NCBI RefSeq assembly: GCF_006547145.1
Contig: NZ_CP041244.1
Location: 4,526,001 to 4,590,000 of the forward strand
Reading direction: 5' to 3'
Length of the DNA: 64,000 bases
Source of the DNA: Actinomadura sp. WMMA1423
GTDB lineage: Bacteria > Actinomycetota > Actinomycetes > Streptosporangiales > Streptosporangiaceae
In this document: positions 52,469 to 60,013 of the stretch, piece after piece
Numbering within the stretch: position 1 is the first letter of the stretch
Layout of the letters: every line of letters starts with the position of its first letter
Translations under genes and position numbers: made by a program
The notes under the pieces: model-generated
What the model was told of the DNA's origin: nothing
Databases searched by the model: none
What the model saw: only the letters and a program-made list of their open reading frames with translations

Positions 52469-53883
52469 CCACCGGCGCGCCGCTCCGGCCGCGCTCCGGC
52501 GCCGATGCCTCCGGGCGGCTGGCCCTTTCCGCCGCGGCGGCCGAGGGCGCCGGCATCGCGACGTGCGACGTGCCGGGCTGGCTGGCCGCGCGCAGGCGGG
52601 ACTGCCGGGCCCGGGTGCGGCGGATCCCGTTCGCGGAGCTGGACGGCTGGTCGTTCGCGGACGGCACCGGCGACCTGAGGCACCGCAGCGGGCGGTTCTT
52701 CTCCGTCGAGGGCCTGGACGTGACGCTGGGGGACACCGGGTGGCAGCAGCCGATCATCGTGCAACCCGAGATCGGCATCCTCGGCATCCTGGCCAAGGAG
52801 TTCGACGGGACGCTGCACTTCCTGATGCAGGCGAAGATGGAGCCGGGCAATCCCCACCTGGTGCAGCTGTCCCCGACCGTCCAGGCCACGCGCAGCAACT
52901 ACACCAAGGCGCACGGCGGGGCCGGCGTGAAGTACCTGGAGTACTTCCTCCACCCGCGCAGGGGCCGGGTGCTCAGCGACGTCCTCCAGTCCGAGCACGG
53001 CTCGTGGTTCTACCGCAAGCGCAACCGCAACATGATCGTCGAAGTGGACGGGGACGTCCCGGCCGGCGACGGGTTCCGCTGGTTCACCCTCGGGCAGCTC
53101 GGCGCTCTGCTCCGCCGGGACAACGTGGTGAACATGGACGCGCGCACGGTACTGGCCGGCGCGCCGATGCCCCACCCGGAGCGAAGGGCGCTGGCGTCCG
53201 ACATCGACCTGCTGTCCTGGTTCACCTGGGAACGCGCCCGGCACGACGTCCGCGCCCGCCGCATCCCCTTGCGGCAGGTGGCCGGATGGCTGCGCGACGC
53301 CCGCTCCGTCCATCGCGCGGACCAGAGGTTCTTCCGCGTCGTGGCGGTCGCCGTCGAGAACGCCGAACGCGAGGTCTCCGGCTGGACCCAGCCGCTCATC
53401 GAACCCGTCGGCCCCGGAATCGTCGGCTTCGCGTACCGCGCGTTCGACGGCGTGCCGCACGTCCTCGTGCACGCCCGCGTCGAAGGCGGCTTTCTGGATA
53501 CGGCCGAGTTGGGCCCGACCGTCCAGTGCGTTCCGGAGAACTATGCCCGTCCGCCGGCGGTGGAACGCCCGCCTTTCCTCGACCTGATGCTGGACGCGGA
53601 CCCGGCCCGCATCCGTTACGAGGCGGTGCACGCCGAGGAAGGCGGCCGGTTCCTCAATGCCGAAAGCCGCTATCTGATCGTCGAGGCCGACGAGTCGGCG
53701 ATCCCCGCCGAGCCGCCGCCGGGCTACCACTGGGTCACTCCCGGACAACTGAACTGGCTGGCCGGGCACAGCCGCTACGTCAACGTCCAGGCCCGGACGC
53801 TCCTCGCCGCCCTCAACACCCGCGCGGCAGACCTCGGAGACCCCGCCCCCAGAGGCGCATTCACCGCATCCATTCGGCCCTAG
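52465..53883 (+). CDS. NDP-hexose 2,3-dehydratase
   Basis: 472 aa. Two Nudix-like halves of ~230 residues each are recognisable from repeated blocks: HRSGRFFSVEGLDV / HRADQRFFRVVAVA, WQQPIIVQPEIGILG / WTQPLIEPVGPGIVG and SNYTKAHGG / ENYARPPA. This is the TylX3/JadO/EvaA family, which removes the C-2 hydroxyl of dTDP-4-keto-6-deoxyglucose. The product is a 2,6-dideoxy sugar after action of the 3-ketoreductase at 19344. Confidence 0.95.
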   Translation: MTTGAPLRPRSGADASGRLALSAAAAEGAGIATCDVPGWLAARRRDCRARVRRIPFAELDGWSFADGTGDLRHRSGRFFSVEGLDVTLGDTGWQQPIIVQPEIGILGILAKEFDGTLHFLMQAKMEPGNPHLVQLSPTVQATRSNYTKAHGGAGVKYLEYFLHPRRGRVLSDVLQSEHGSWFYRKRNRNMIVEVDGDVPAGDGFRWFTLGQLGALLRRDNVVNMDARTVLAGAPMPHPERRALASDIDLLSWFTWERARHDVRARRIPLRQVAGWLRDARSVHRADQRFFRVVAVAVENAEREVSGWTQPLIEPVGPGIVGFAYRAFDGVPHVLVHARVEGGFLDTAELGPTVQCVPENYARPPAVERPPFLDLMLDADPARIRYEAVHAEEGGRFLNAESRYLIVEADESAIPAEPPPGYHWVTPGQLNWLAGHSRYVNVQARTLLAALNTRAADLGDPAPRGAFTASIRP

Positions 53884-53973
53884 CAGATCCGGGCGGTCCT
53901 AGTACCGCTCAAGTGAAGCGCGACGTCCGCGGGCGAACCTGAGCACTGGTATCGGGACCGCTGTGAGGTGCTT

Positions 53974-54834
53974 ATGGACAACGCGGTGGAAAGAGCGATC
54001 GAGTGCATCTGGGAGCGCTACAGCGAGCCGCTGTCCCTCGCGGACATCGCCAGAAGCGCGGGTCTGAGCCGCTTCTATTTCGCCCGACTCTTCAGGGACG
54101 CGACCGGGATCACTCCCGGCCGTTTCCTCGCCGCTATCCGCATCCATCAGGCCAAGTGCCTGCTGCTCGACACCTCGATGCGGATAACCGACATCTCGTT
54201 CGCGGTCGGATACAACAGCCTGGGCTCTTTCACCAACTATTTCACGACCAGTGTCGGCGTCTCCCCCGGCCGGTTCCGCCGCCTGTCGCGGACTGGGGAG
54301 ATCGGCCTGCCCGACCCGGAGCCACGCCCGCCCACCGGGGCGGGCGCGATCGCCGGGACGGTCGGCCTCCCCGAGGGCTGCGGGAACGCACGCGTCTACG
54401 TGGGCGCCTTCGGGACCCCCATCGTCCAGCACCCGTCCGTCGCCGCCGCCATCGTCGACGTGCCCAGCGGGCGCCCGTGCTGCTACCGCCTGCTGGACGT
54501 GCCCGCGGGCACCTGGTTCGTGCACGCGGTGGGAGTCGCGGAAGGCGTCGAACCTTGGGCCCGCCGGACCCGGCTGACGGGCGGGCACGACCCGGTGCCG
54601 GTGACCTCGGACAGCGTCACGAGCGCCGCGGTGCGGCTGCGCCGCGGCCGTCCGGCCGACCCGCCGGTGCTGCTCGCGCTGCCCGATCTCGAACCCCGGC
54701 CGGCCCTGGCGGGGGACGCCGGCTGCCCCGTCATCACCCCGCGCCCGGCCGCGGGACGCCATCGCGCGGTCAGGGCCACGCCGGGCACGCCCCGCTCGAT
54801 GGCGGCCGCCGCGCCGGCGCGACCGCCGGCCTGA
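53974..54834 (+). CDS. AraC-family regulator with long unusual C-terminal part
   Basis: 286 aa from ATG 53974 (GTG 53968 possible). The AraC HTH pair is at the N-terminus (EPLSLADIARSAGLSRFYFA and ITDISFAVGYNSLGSFTNYF), reversing the usual order. The C-terminal ~180 residues form a Gly/Val/Pro-rich beta-like region (GAIAGTVGLPEGCGNARVYV) resembling a small Ig/carboxypeptidase-regulatory fold. It lies 10 bp upstream of the amidotransferase-like gene and may co-regulate it. Confidence 0.82.
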   Translation: MDNAVERAIECIWERYSEPLSLADIARSAGLSRFYFARLFRDATGITPGRFLAAIRIHQAKCLLLDTSMRITDISFAVGYNSLGSFTNYFTTSVGVSPGRFRRLSRTGEIGLPDPEPRPPTGAGAIAGTVGLPEGCGNARVYVGAFGTPIVQHPSVAAAIVDVPSGRPCCYRLLDVPAGTWFVHAVGVAEGVEPWARRTRLTGGHDPVPVTSDSVTSAAVRLRRGRPADPPVLLALPDLEPRPALAGDAGCPVITPRPAAGRHRAVRATPGTPRSMAAAAPARPPA

Positions 54835-54844
54835 TCGGAGGATC

Positions 54845-55600
54845 ATGGTGAAGTCGAACGGCCCGGTTCCCCGGCGGCCCGCCGGGCATCCGGTGATCGG
54901 AATCTGCGCACGGACGGCGCCGGTCACGCTGCAGGGCACCGGCATGACCGTCAGCCTCGCGCTCCAGTCTCACGTGGACTTCCTCGCCGCCGCGGGCTGC
55001 ACCCCGGTGCTGCTCCCGCTGCTGCCCGGCGCCGAGCGCTTCGTCGGCCGGCTCGACGGCCTGCTGGTCCCGGGCGGCCCGGACCTGGATCCGGCGCTGT
55101 ACGGGGAGACCGCCCACCCGAGAACCCGCCAAGGCGGACCGACCATGGACGCCGCCGAAATGGCGCTGGTGAGGGAGGCGCTCGACACCGGCCTCCCCAT
55201 CCTCGGCATCTGCCGCGGCATGCAGCTCCTCAACGTGCACTTCGGAGGCACGTTGCACCAGCATCTGCCCGACGTCACGGGCGACGACGCCCACTGCCCG
55301 GAGACGGAGGCGTACACCCTCGGCCTGCATTCCCTGCGGCTGGAGCCCGGCAGCCACATCGCCGGAATCCTCCGCGAGGACGACCCCGAGGCCGCCTGCC
55401 GCCACCACCAGGCGATCGACCGGCTCGGCGCGGGCCTCGTCGCCACCGCATGGGCGGGGGACGGGGTGATCGAAGTGGTGGAGGCGATCGACCACCCGTT
55501 CGCGGTCGGCGTGCAGTGGGAGGCCGGCCAGACCGATGACGAACGGCTCCATCGGGCACTCGCCGAGGCGGCCGGACGGGCCGCACCGAGCCCCGCGTGA
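54845..55600 (+). CDS. Class I glutamine amidotransferase/PuuD-like (peptidase C26) protein
   Basis: 251 aa. The fold is clear: VIGICARTAPV at the start, LLVPGGPDLDPALYGE, and the nucleophile elbow LGICRGMQLLNVHFGG with Cys near residue 123. However the usual catalytic His-Glu of VQWHPE is replaced: AVGVQWEAGQTDDE, so the triad appears incomplete. PuuD homologues hydrolyse gamma-glutamyl amides. In this cluster, where hydrazine is carried as glutamylhydrazine, release or transfer of the glutamyl group is an attractive role, but the missing His must be explained. Confidence 0.78.
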   Translation: MVKSNGPVPRRPAGHPVIGICARTAPVTLQGTGMTVSLALQSHVDFLAAAGCTPVLLPLLPGAERFVGRLDGLLVPGGPDLDPALYGETAHPRTRQGGPTMDAAEMALVREALDTGLPILGICRGMQLLNVHFGGTLHQHLPDVTGDDAHCPETEAYTLGLHSLRLEPGSHIAGILREDDPEAACRHHQAIDRLGAGLVATAWAGDGVIEVVEAIDHPFAVGVQWEAGQTDDERLHRALAEAAGRAAPSPA

Positions 55601-55658
55601 CGTCCAGTCGCGGCCTGAGGAGAGTCGCAGTTCCAGCCCCAGGAAGGGAGCATCCGCC

Positions 55659-56309
55659 TTGTTGAAGATCATCAACACCGGTCTGGGCAGGACCGGCACG
55701 ACGTCGCTGAAGGTGGCGTTGGACCGGCTCGGCTTCGGCCCCGGCTACCACATGTTCGACATCGTCGGCGACGAGGAGCGGCTCAGGCAGTGGGAGGCGA
55801 TCGTCTGCGACGGGCGGGCACCCGACTGGGAGGCGGTGTTCGACGGCTACACGTCCGCCGTGGACGGCCCCTCCGCCGTCTACTACAGGCAGCTCATGGA
55901 GGCGTTCCCCAACGCCAAGATCATTCTCACCGTCCGCGACGAGGAGCGCTGGTACCGCAGCACCCACGACACCCTGTACCAGTTCGCTCTCAGAAGCGCC
56001 GCGAACCCGCCCCCGCCCGGCTCGACGCAGGCCCGGCTCTACCGGGTGACCAGCACCATGGTCTGGGACGGCCTCTTCGGCGGGCGGTTCTCCGACAAGG
56101 AGCACGCCATCGAGGTCTACCGCGCCCACAACCAGGAGGTCATCGACAACGTCGCCCCGGAGAACCTCCTCGTCTACGACGTGAAGCAGGGCTGGGACCC
56201 GCTGTGCGCCTTCCTGGACGTCGCCGCGCCCAAGGATGAATTCCCCCACGCCAACGACTCGGAGTCGATGCGCAAGCGGATGGCCCAGACGGGCACCGGC
56301 CCAACCTGA
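55659..56309 (+). CDS. Sulfotransferase-like protein, P-loop family
   Basis: 216 aa from TTG 55659, which has GGAAGGGAG 8 nt upstream. KIINTGLGRTGTTSLKVALD is the 5'-phosphosulfate (PAPS) loop, and AKIILTVRDEERWYRSTHDT carries the 3'-phosphate-binding Arg/Ser. It resembles the small actinobacterial sulfotransferase-3-like proteins that also occur in lipid and polyketide clusters. No PAPS synthesis genes are nearby, so sulfation of the product is possible but unproven. Last forward gene of the regulator-amidotransferase group. Confidence 0.8.
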   Translation: MLKIINTGLGRTGTTSLKVALDRLGFGPGYHMFDIVGDEERLRQWEAIVCDGRAPDWEAVFDGYTSAVDGPSAVYYRQLMEAFPNAKIILTVRDEERWYRSTHDTLYQFALRSAANPPPPGSTQARLYRVTSTMVWDGLFGGRFSDKEHAIEVYRAHNQEVIDNVAPENLLVYDVKQGWDPLCAFLDVAAPKDEFPHANDSESMRKRMAQTGTGPT

Positions 56310-56404
56310 CCCGAAAACCAGCCCCCAACGCCGACCACTCAACCCAGGCCGAAGACCTCTCGACGGGAGACCACTCCAGGCCGAGGACCACACGGGCCGG
56401 AGAC

Positions 56405-56532
56405 CGCTCAAGCCTGCGGCCGCCCAAGCCCGTGGTCGCCCAAGCCCGTGGTCGCCCAAGCCTGCAGTCGCCCAAGCCTGCAGTCGCCCAAGCCTGCGGT
56501 CGCCCAAGCCCGCGGCCGCCCAAGCCTGCCGT
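56405..56532. repeat. 16-bp tandem repeat, 8 units
   Basis: Eight consecutive 16-bp units (cgcccaagcctgcagt type, allowing 1-3 changes) fill the gap between the convergent sulfotransferase-like and MFS genes; more degenerate copies extend upstream to ~56340. Not in a coding region. Confidence 0.9.
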
Positions 56533-56550
56533 CCCTCGTGTCGGGGTGGG

Positions 56551-57846
56551 TCAGGTGGGGTCGAGGTTCTGTTCGGCGGGCGCGGCCGAGCCTGAGCGGG
56601 CGCCGGCCCGGCGGCTCACCCGTACGCCCAGGACGAGCACCGTGCCCACGGCCGCGAGCCCGATGGTCGTCAGGCCGGAGAGCCGGATCGTGCCGGTCGC
56701 GCCGAGGCCGCCGATCAGCAGTCCGCCCAGCGCGGCGCCGAGCGGGCTCGACATCACCAGCACCGCGCTGCGGAACGCGCTGAGGCTGGCGAGCTGGTCC
56801 TGCGGTGCCTTCTGCTGGAGCAGGGTGATCGAGACCGGGCCGTACGGGGCGTAGATCAGGCCGCCGAGGGCGAAGCCCGCGATCCCCGCGGCGAGCGTGC
56901 CGAACTGCGCGAGCGGCAGCACCGCGAGGCCCCAGCCGGCCACGATGCCGAGGGCCACCGGCCACAGCGGCAGCCGCCGCAGGGTCCCGGTGATCAGGGC
57001 GCCCACGACCGCGCCGGCGCCGAACGCGCCCCAGATCCATCCCAGCACGGCGGGGTCGTCGCCGAGCCGGTCGGCCACGAACACCGGGACCGCCACCTCG
57101 ATCGGCCCGTAGAGCAGGTTGAACATGAAGCTCAGCACCAGCAGGCCGAGGAGCCCGGGATGGCGGGCGAGGGTCCGCACGCTCCGCCGCAGCGGGACGG
57201 GGGGACGGCGGCCGACCGCCCGCTCCCCCCGGAGCCGGGACGCCATGACGGCGAGGTACAGGTAGGTGGCCGCGTCGAAGGCCAGCACCGCCGCCGGCCC
57301 GAACGCGGCGGCCACCAGCCCGGCGAGCGGCGGTCCGGCGATGAAGGAGGCCTGCTCCTGCGCGGCCACCAGCGAGTGCCCGGCCAGCCGGGCCGACTGC
57401 GGCAGGCATTCGGCGACGAAGGTCTGCCGCCCTGCGACCCCCCACGCGTGCAGGACGGACGACAGCGCGAGCAGCGCGACGAAGGCCGCGGCGTTCAGCG
57501 AACCCGTCCAGTGCAGCACGGGGATGAGCGTGAACACGCCCCCGCGCAGGAGCGAGTCCATCAGGATCAGGCTCCTGCTGTTCCGCGAGCCGAGCCAGCG
57601 CCCCAGCAGGAACGACCCGGCCGCGGCGGGCAGGCTGTAGGCGGCGACGGCCAGCCCGACCACCACCGCCCGGTGGTCCGGCGGGGCGAGCCGGAGGGCG
57701 AGCCAGGCGACGCCCAGCAGGCTCATCCCGTCACCGAGGAAGGAGATCAGGAAGCCGGGCTGCATCCGGCGGAAGTCGCGGTCGGCGAGGCAGCTCGCAT
57801 AGCCGGCGGGAACCGGCCCGCGCGGTCGCCGCCCGCCGGCCGTCAA
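56551..57846 (-). CDS. MFS-type efflux transporter
   Basis: 431 aa from TTG 57846, overlapping the stop of the upstream gene (TTGA). About 12 membrane helices (MQPGFLISFLGDGMSLLGVA through GLTTIGLAAVGTVLVLGV) and the MFS-3 type pattern of macrolide/antibiotic exporters such as MefA-like proteins. It is the last gene of the peptide/FGE/PhyH operon, suggesting export of the operon's product. A 16-bp repeat array lies beyond its 3' end. Confidence 0.87.
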   Translation of the reverse strand: MTAGGRRPRGPVPAGYASCLADRDFRRMQPGFLISFLGDGMSLLGVAWLALRLAPPDHRAVVVGLAVAAYSLPAAAGSFLLGRWLGSRNSRSLILMDSLLRGGVFTLIPVLHWTGSLNAAAFVALLALSSVLHAWGVAGRQTFVAECLPQSARLAGHSLVAAQEQASFIAGPPLAGLVAAAFGPAAVLAFDAATYLYLAVMASRLRGERAVGRRPPVPLRRSVRTLARHPGLLGLLVLSFMFNLLYGPIEVAVPVFVADRLGDDPAVLGWIWGAFGAGAVVGALITGTLRRLPLWPVALGIVAGWGLAVLPLAQFGTLAAGIAGFALGGLIYAPYGPVSITLLQQKAPQDQLASLSAFRSAVLVMSSPLGAALGGLLIGGLGATGTIRLSGLTTIGLAAVGTVLVLGVRVSRRAGARSGSAAPAEQNLDPT

Positions 57847-59237
57847 GCGAAGACCTCCGCCTCGCTCACCGCGCAGCGAAAGCCGATCTCCGGGCTTCTG
57901 GCGACCAGCGGCCTCCCGGCCCGGCCGACGGCGGTGAGGAGCGCCGGGGGCGAGCTCCAGGAACCGCCGCGGATGGAGACCTCCGCCGACCACTCGCCCC
58001 ACAGGTCGCCGGGGTCCATGGTCCCGAAGCGCGGCTCGACCGGGAGGCCGTCGAGGAACCGGGTGGACGTCCACTCCCAGACATTGCCGCACATGTCCCG
58101 TATGCCGAACGGCGACTCGTCCCCCGGACGGTGGCCCACCGGCCCCGTCAGAGCGGGCAGCGCGTCGACGTGGAGCTCCCCGAGCCGCCGCAGCCACTCC
58201 TCACGCCCCAGGTCGGTGTCGTCGCCGTCCTGGAGCACCGCGTGCAGGCCGCGGACCCGGTCGGCGTGGAACCGCCCGCCCCACGGGAAGGGACGGTGGT
58301 CGTCGCCGCGCGCGGCCCGTTCCCACTCGTCCTCGGTGGGCAGCCGCTTGCCGCACCAGGCGGCGTAGGCCGTCGCGTCGTACCAGCTCACCCCGGCGAC
58401 GGGATGGTCATCCGCGCAGCGCGGGTCGTCCGCCGTGGAGCGCGTGTGGTCGGCGTCCTTCGGCTCGTCGGGGTGGCACCACTGGTGACCGTGTTCCGCG
58501 ACATCGGCGACGAAGGCGTCGTACTCGTGGTTGGTGACCGGATGGACGTCCAGATAGAACCCCTCCACATCGGTCTCGGCCACCGCGGGCCAGGACGTGT
58601 CACCCCAGGACGTGTCGCCCCCGGCCGGTCGCTCGCCCGGGCCCGGTCCCCGCACCAGCCGTCCGGCGGGGACGTGCCGCATCCCGTCCAGGTTCAGCCT
58701 GCTGGGCATCCGGTCGGCCGACAGAGGGACGGGCAGGTCGGCCAGCACCGCGTCGGCAAGTTCGGTGTCGGCCAGCAGCTTCCGCGCCGCGGCCAGGGCG
58801 TGCGCGTCGGTCACCGTCACGCAGCCCTCGGCGCCCGAGGCGACGAGCTCCGGGGACCTGCCGAAGGAGGCCAGCAGGGCGTTCAGCCCCGGCGCCCCCG
58901 CCGCGGACGGGAGGGCGGTCGCGCGCACGGTCTCGTCGGGGTCGCCGAGCGTCCAGCCGGTCGCCTCGGCCGCCGCTTCGGGGCCGAGCCGCCCGGCGGC
59001 CGCCTGCGCCCGCCGGCGCACCTCGGGCACGGCGTGCAGCAGGCCCACCGCCAGGCATTCGCCCAGCAGTTCGGACTCGGCGCGCAGTTCGGAGCCGGCG
59101 AGCCGTGCCAGGCAGCCGACGTAGGCATCGAGCAGGGCGTCGCGTTCCGCGGCCGGCCCCTCGGTCCAGTACGCCATGCGCAGGACCTCGACGGGGACCT
59201 CCGCATTGTTCGCGGAATCGGTGATCGGGCTTGTCAT
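57843..59237 (-). CDS. FGE/SUMF1-fold protein A with helical N-terminal domain
   Basis: 464 aa. An N-terminal HEAT-like region (residues ~25-170) precedes an FGE-sulfatase domain: FYLDVHPVTNHEYDAFV, HPVAGVSWYDATAYAAWCGK, RLPTEDEWERAARG, MCGNVWEWTSTRF and IRGGSWSSP. The two redox-active Cys of formylglycine-generating enzymes (GGS-x-x-C-x4-C region) are absent; this stretch reads GGSWSSPPALLTAVGRAG. It therefore probably does not make formylglycine and may be one of the other SUMF1-fold oxidases or binding proteins. Overlaps the PhyH gene by 4 bp. Confidence 0.88.
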   Translation of the reverse strand: MTSPITDSANNAEVPVEVLRMAYWTEGPAAERDALLDAYVGCLARLAGSELRAESELLGECLAVGLLHAVPEVRRRAQAAAGRLGPEAAAEATGWTLGDPDETVRATALPSAAGAPGLNALLASFGRSPELVASGAEGCVTVTDAHALAAARKLLADTELADAVLADLPVPLSADRMPSRLNLDGMRHVPAGRLVRGPGPGERPAGGDTSWGDTSWPAVAETDVEGFYLDVHPVTNHEYDAFVADVAEHGHQWCHPDEPKDADHTRSTADDPRCADDHPVAGVSWYDATAYAAWCGKRLPTEDEWERAARGDDHRPFPWGGRFHADRVRGLHAVLQDGDDTDLGREEWLRRLGELHVDALPALTGPVGHRPGDESPFGIRDMCGNVWEWTSTRFLDGLPVEPRFGTMDPGDLWGEWSAEVSIRGGSWSSPPALLTAVGRAGRPLVARSPEIGFRCAVSEAEVFA

Positions 59238-60013
59238 CGCGTGCCCGCCTTCGTCTCGATGAACAGATCCGCGAAATCCTCACCGGCCCGGTGCGTGTAC
59301 GTCGTTCCCGGCGCCGGTCGCCGACCCGCCGCGTAATACAGGTATAGCGTCGCCCGGCTGGTGTCGTCCATGACCGGACCCGAGTGATGGAAAATGTTGT
59401 TGGTATGGCAGATGACGTCGCCCGCCTCCACCATGAGCGGAAGCCCGACGGGGTCCAGCCGGCGCGCCGGAAATCGGTGGGACCCGGGAACGACGACCAG
59501 GCAGCCGTTTTGCATGGTGGCCGCGTCGAGGTAGATCCCGACGTTCACCAATGGCGCGACCGGGTGGTCGTGCGGAAAGTCGAGATGCCAGTCCAGCGCG
59601 TTGTAGGAAGAGCGCTTGCGCCGTTTCATCTGCCACACGGATCCGTCGATGGAATCCTCGAAACGCCAGGTCGGCCTGCCGAGCAGGCCGGGCCCGAGCG
59701 CGTCCATCCCGCGTTCCTCCACCAGCCGCCGGGTCTTCGGGCAGTGCAGGGTGAAGTAGGGCAGCCGGTGCAGGCTCGCCTTGCCGTGCTCGTCGTAGGA
59801 GGGGTTCAGGACCTTGTCGCGGTGCTCGGCCGGGACCCTCCCGGCGAGCGTCTCCGCTTCGAGGTGTTCGGCATCGGCCTTGATGAGCCGGACGTCCTCG
59901 GCGTCGAACACACCTCGGTAGACCACGAATCCGTGGCGCTCGTAGAACGCGCGCTGCTGCCGCGTCACCGAACCGGTGAACCGGAACCACGGGACGCGCT
60001 GCGGGCCGCTCAC
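59234..60013 (-). CDS. PhyH-family Fe(II)/2-oxoglutarate dioxygenase
   Basis: 259 aa from GTG 60013, overlapping the stop of the upstream FGE-like gene (GTGA). The HxD iron ligands are in LDWHLDFPHDHPV (near residue 140), the distal His in NIFHHSGPVMDD and the 2-oxoglutarate Arg in TSRATLYLYYA. GFVVYRGVFDAEDVRLI is a typical PhyH N-terminus. Family members hydroxylate, halogenate or epoxidise small molecules or carrier-bound substrates. Its position between two FGE-like genes suggests joint action on one substrate. Confidence 0.9.
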   Translation of the reverse strand: MSGPQRVPWFRFTGSVTRQQRAFYERHGFVVYRGVFDAEDVRLIKADAEHLEAETLAGRVPAEHRDKVLNPSYDEHGKASLHRLPYFTLHCPKTRRLVEERGMDALGPGLLGRPTWRFEDSIDGSVWQMKRRKRSSYNALDWHLDFPHDHPVAPLVNVGIYLDAATMQNGCLVVVPGSHRFPARRLDPVGLPLMVEAGDVICHTNNIFHHSGPVMDDTSRATLYLYYAAGRRPAPGTTYTHRAGEDFADLFIETKAGTR

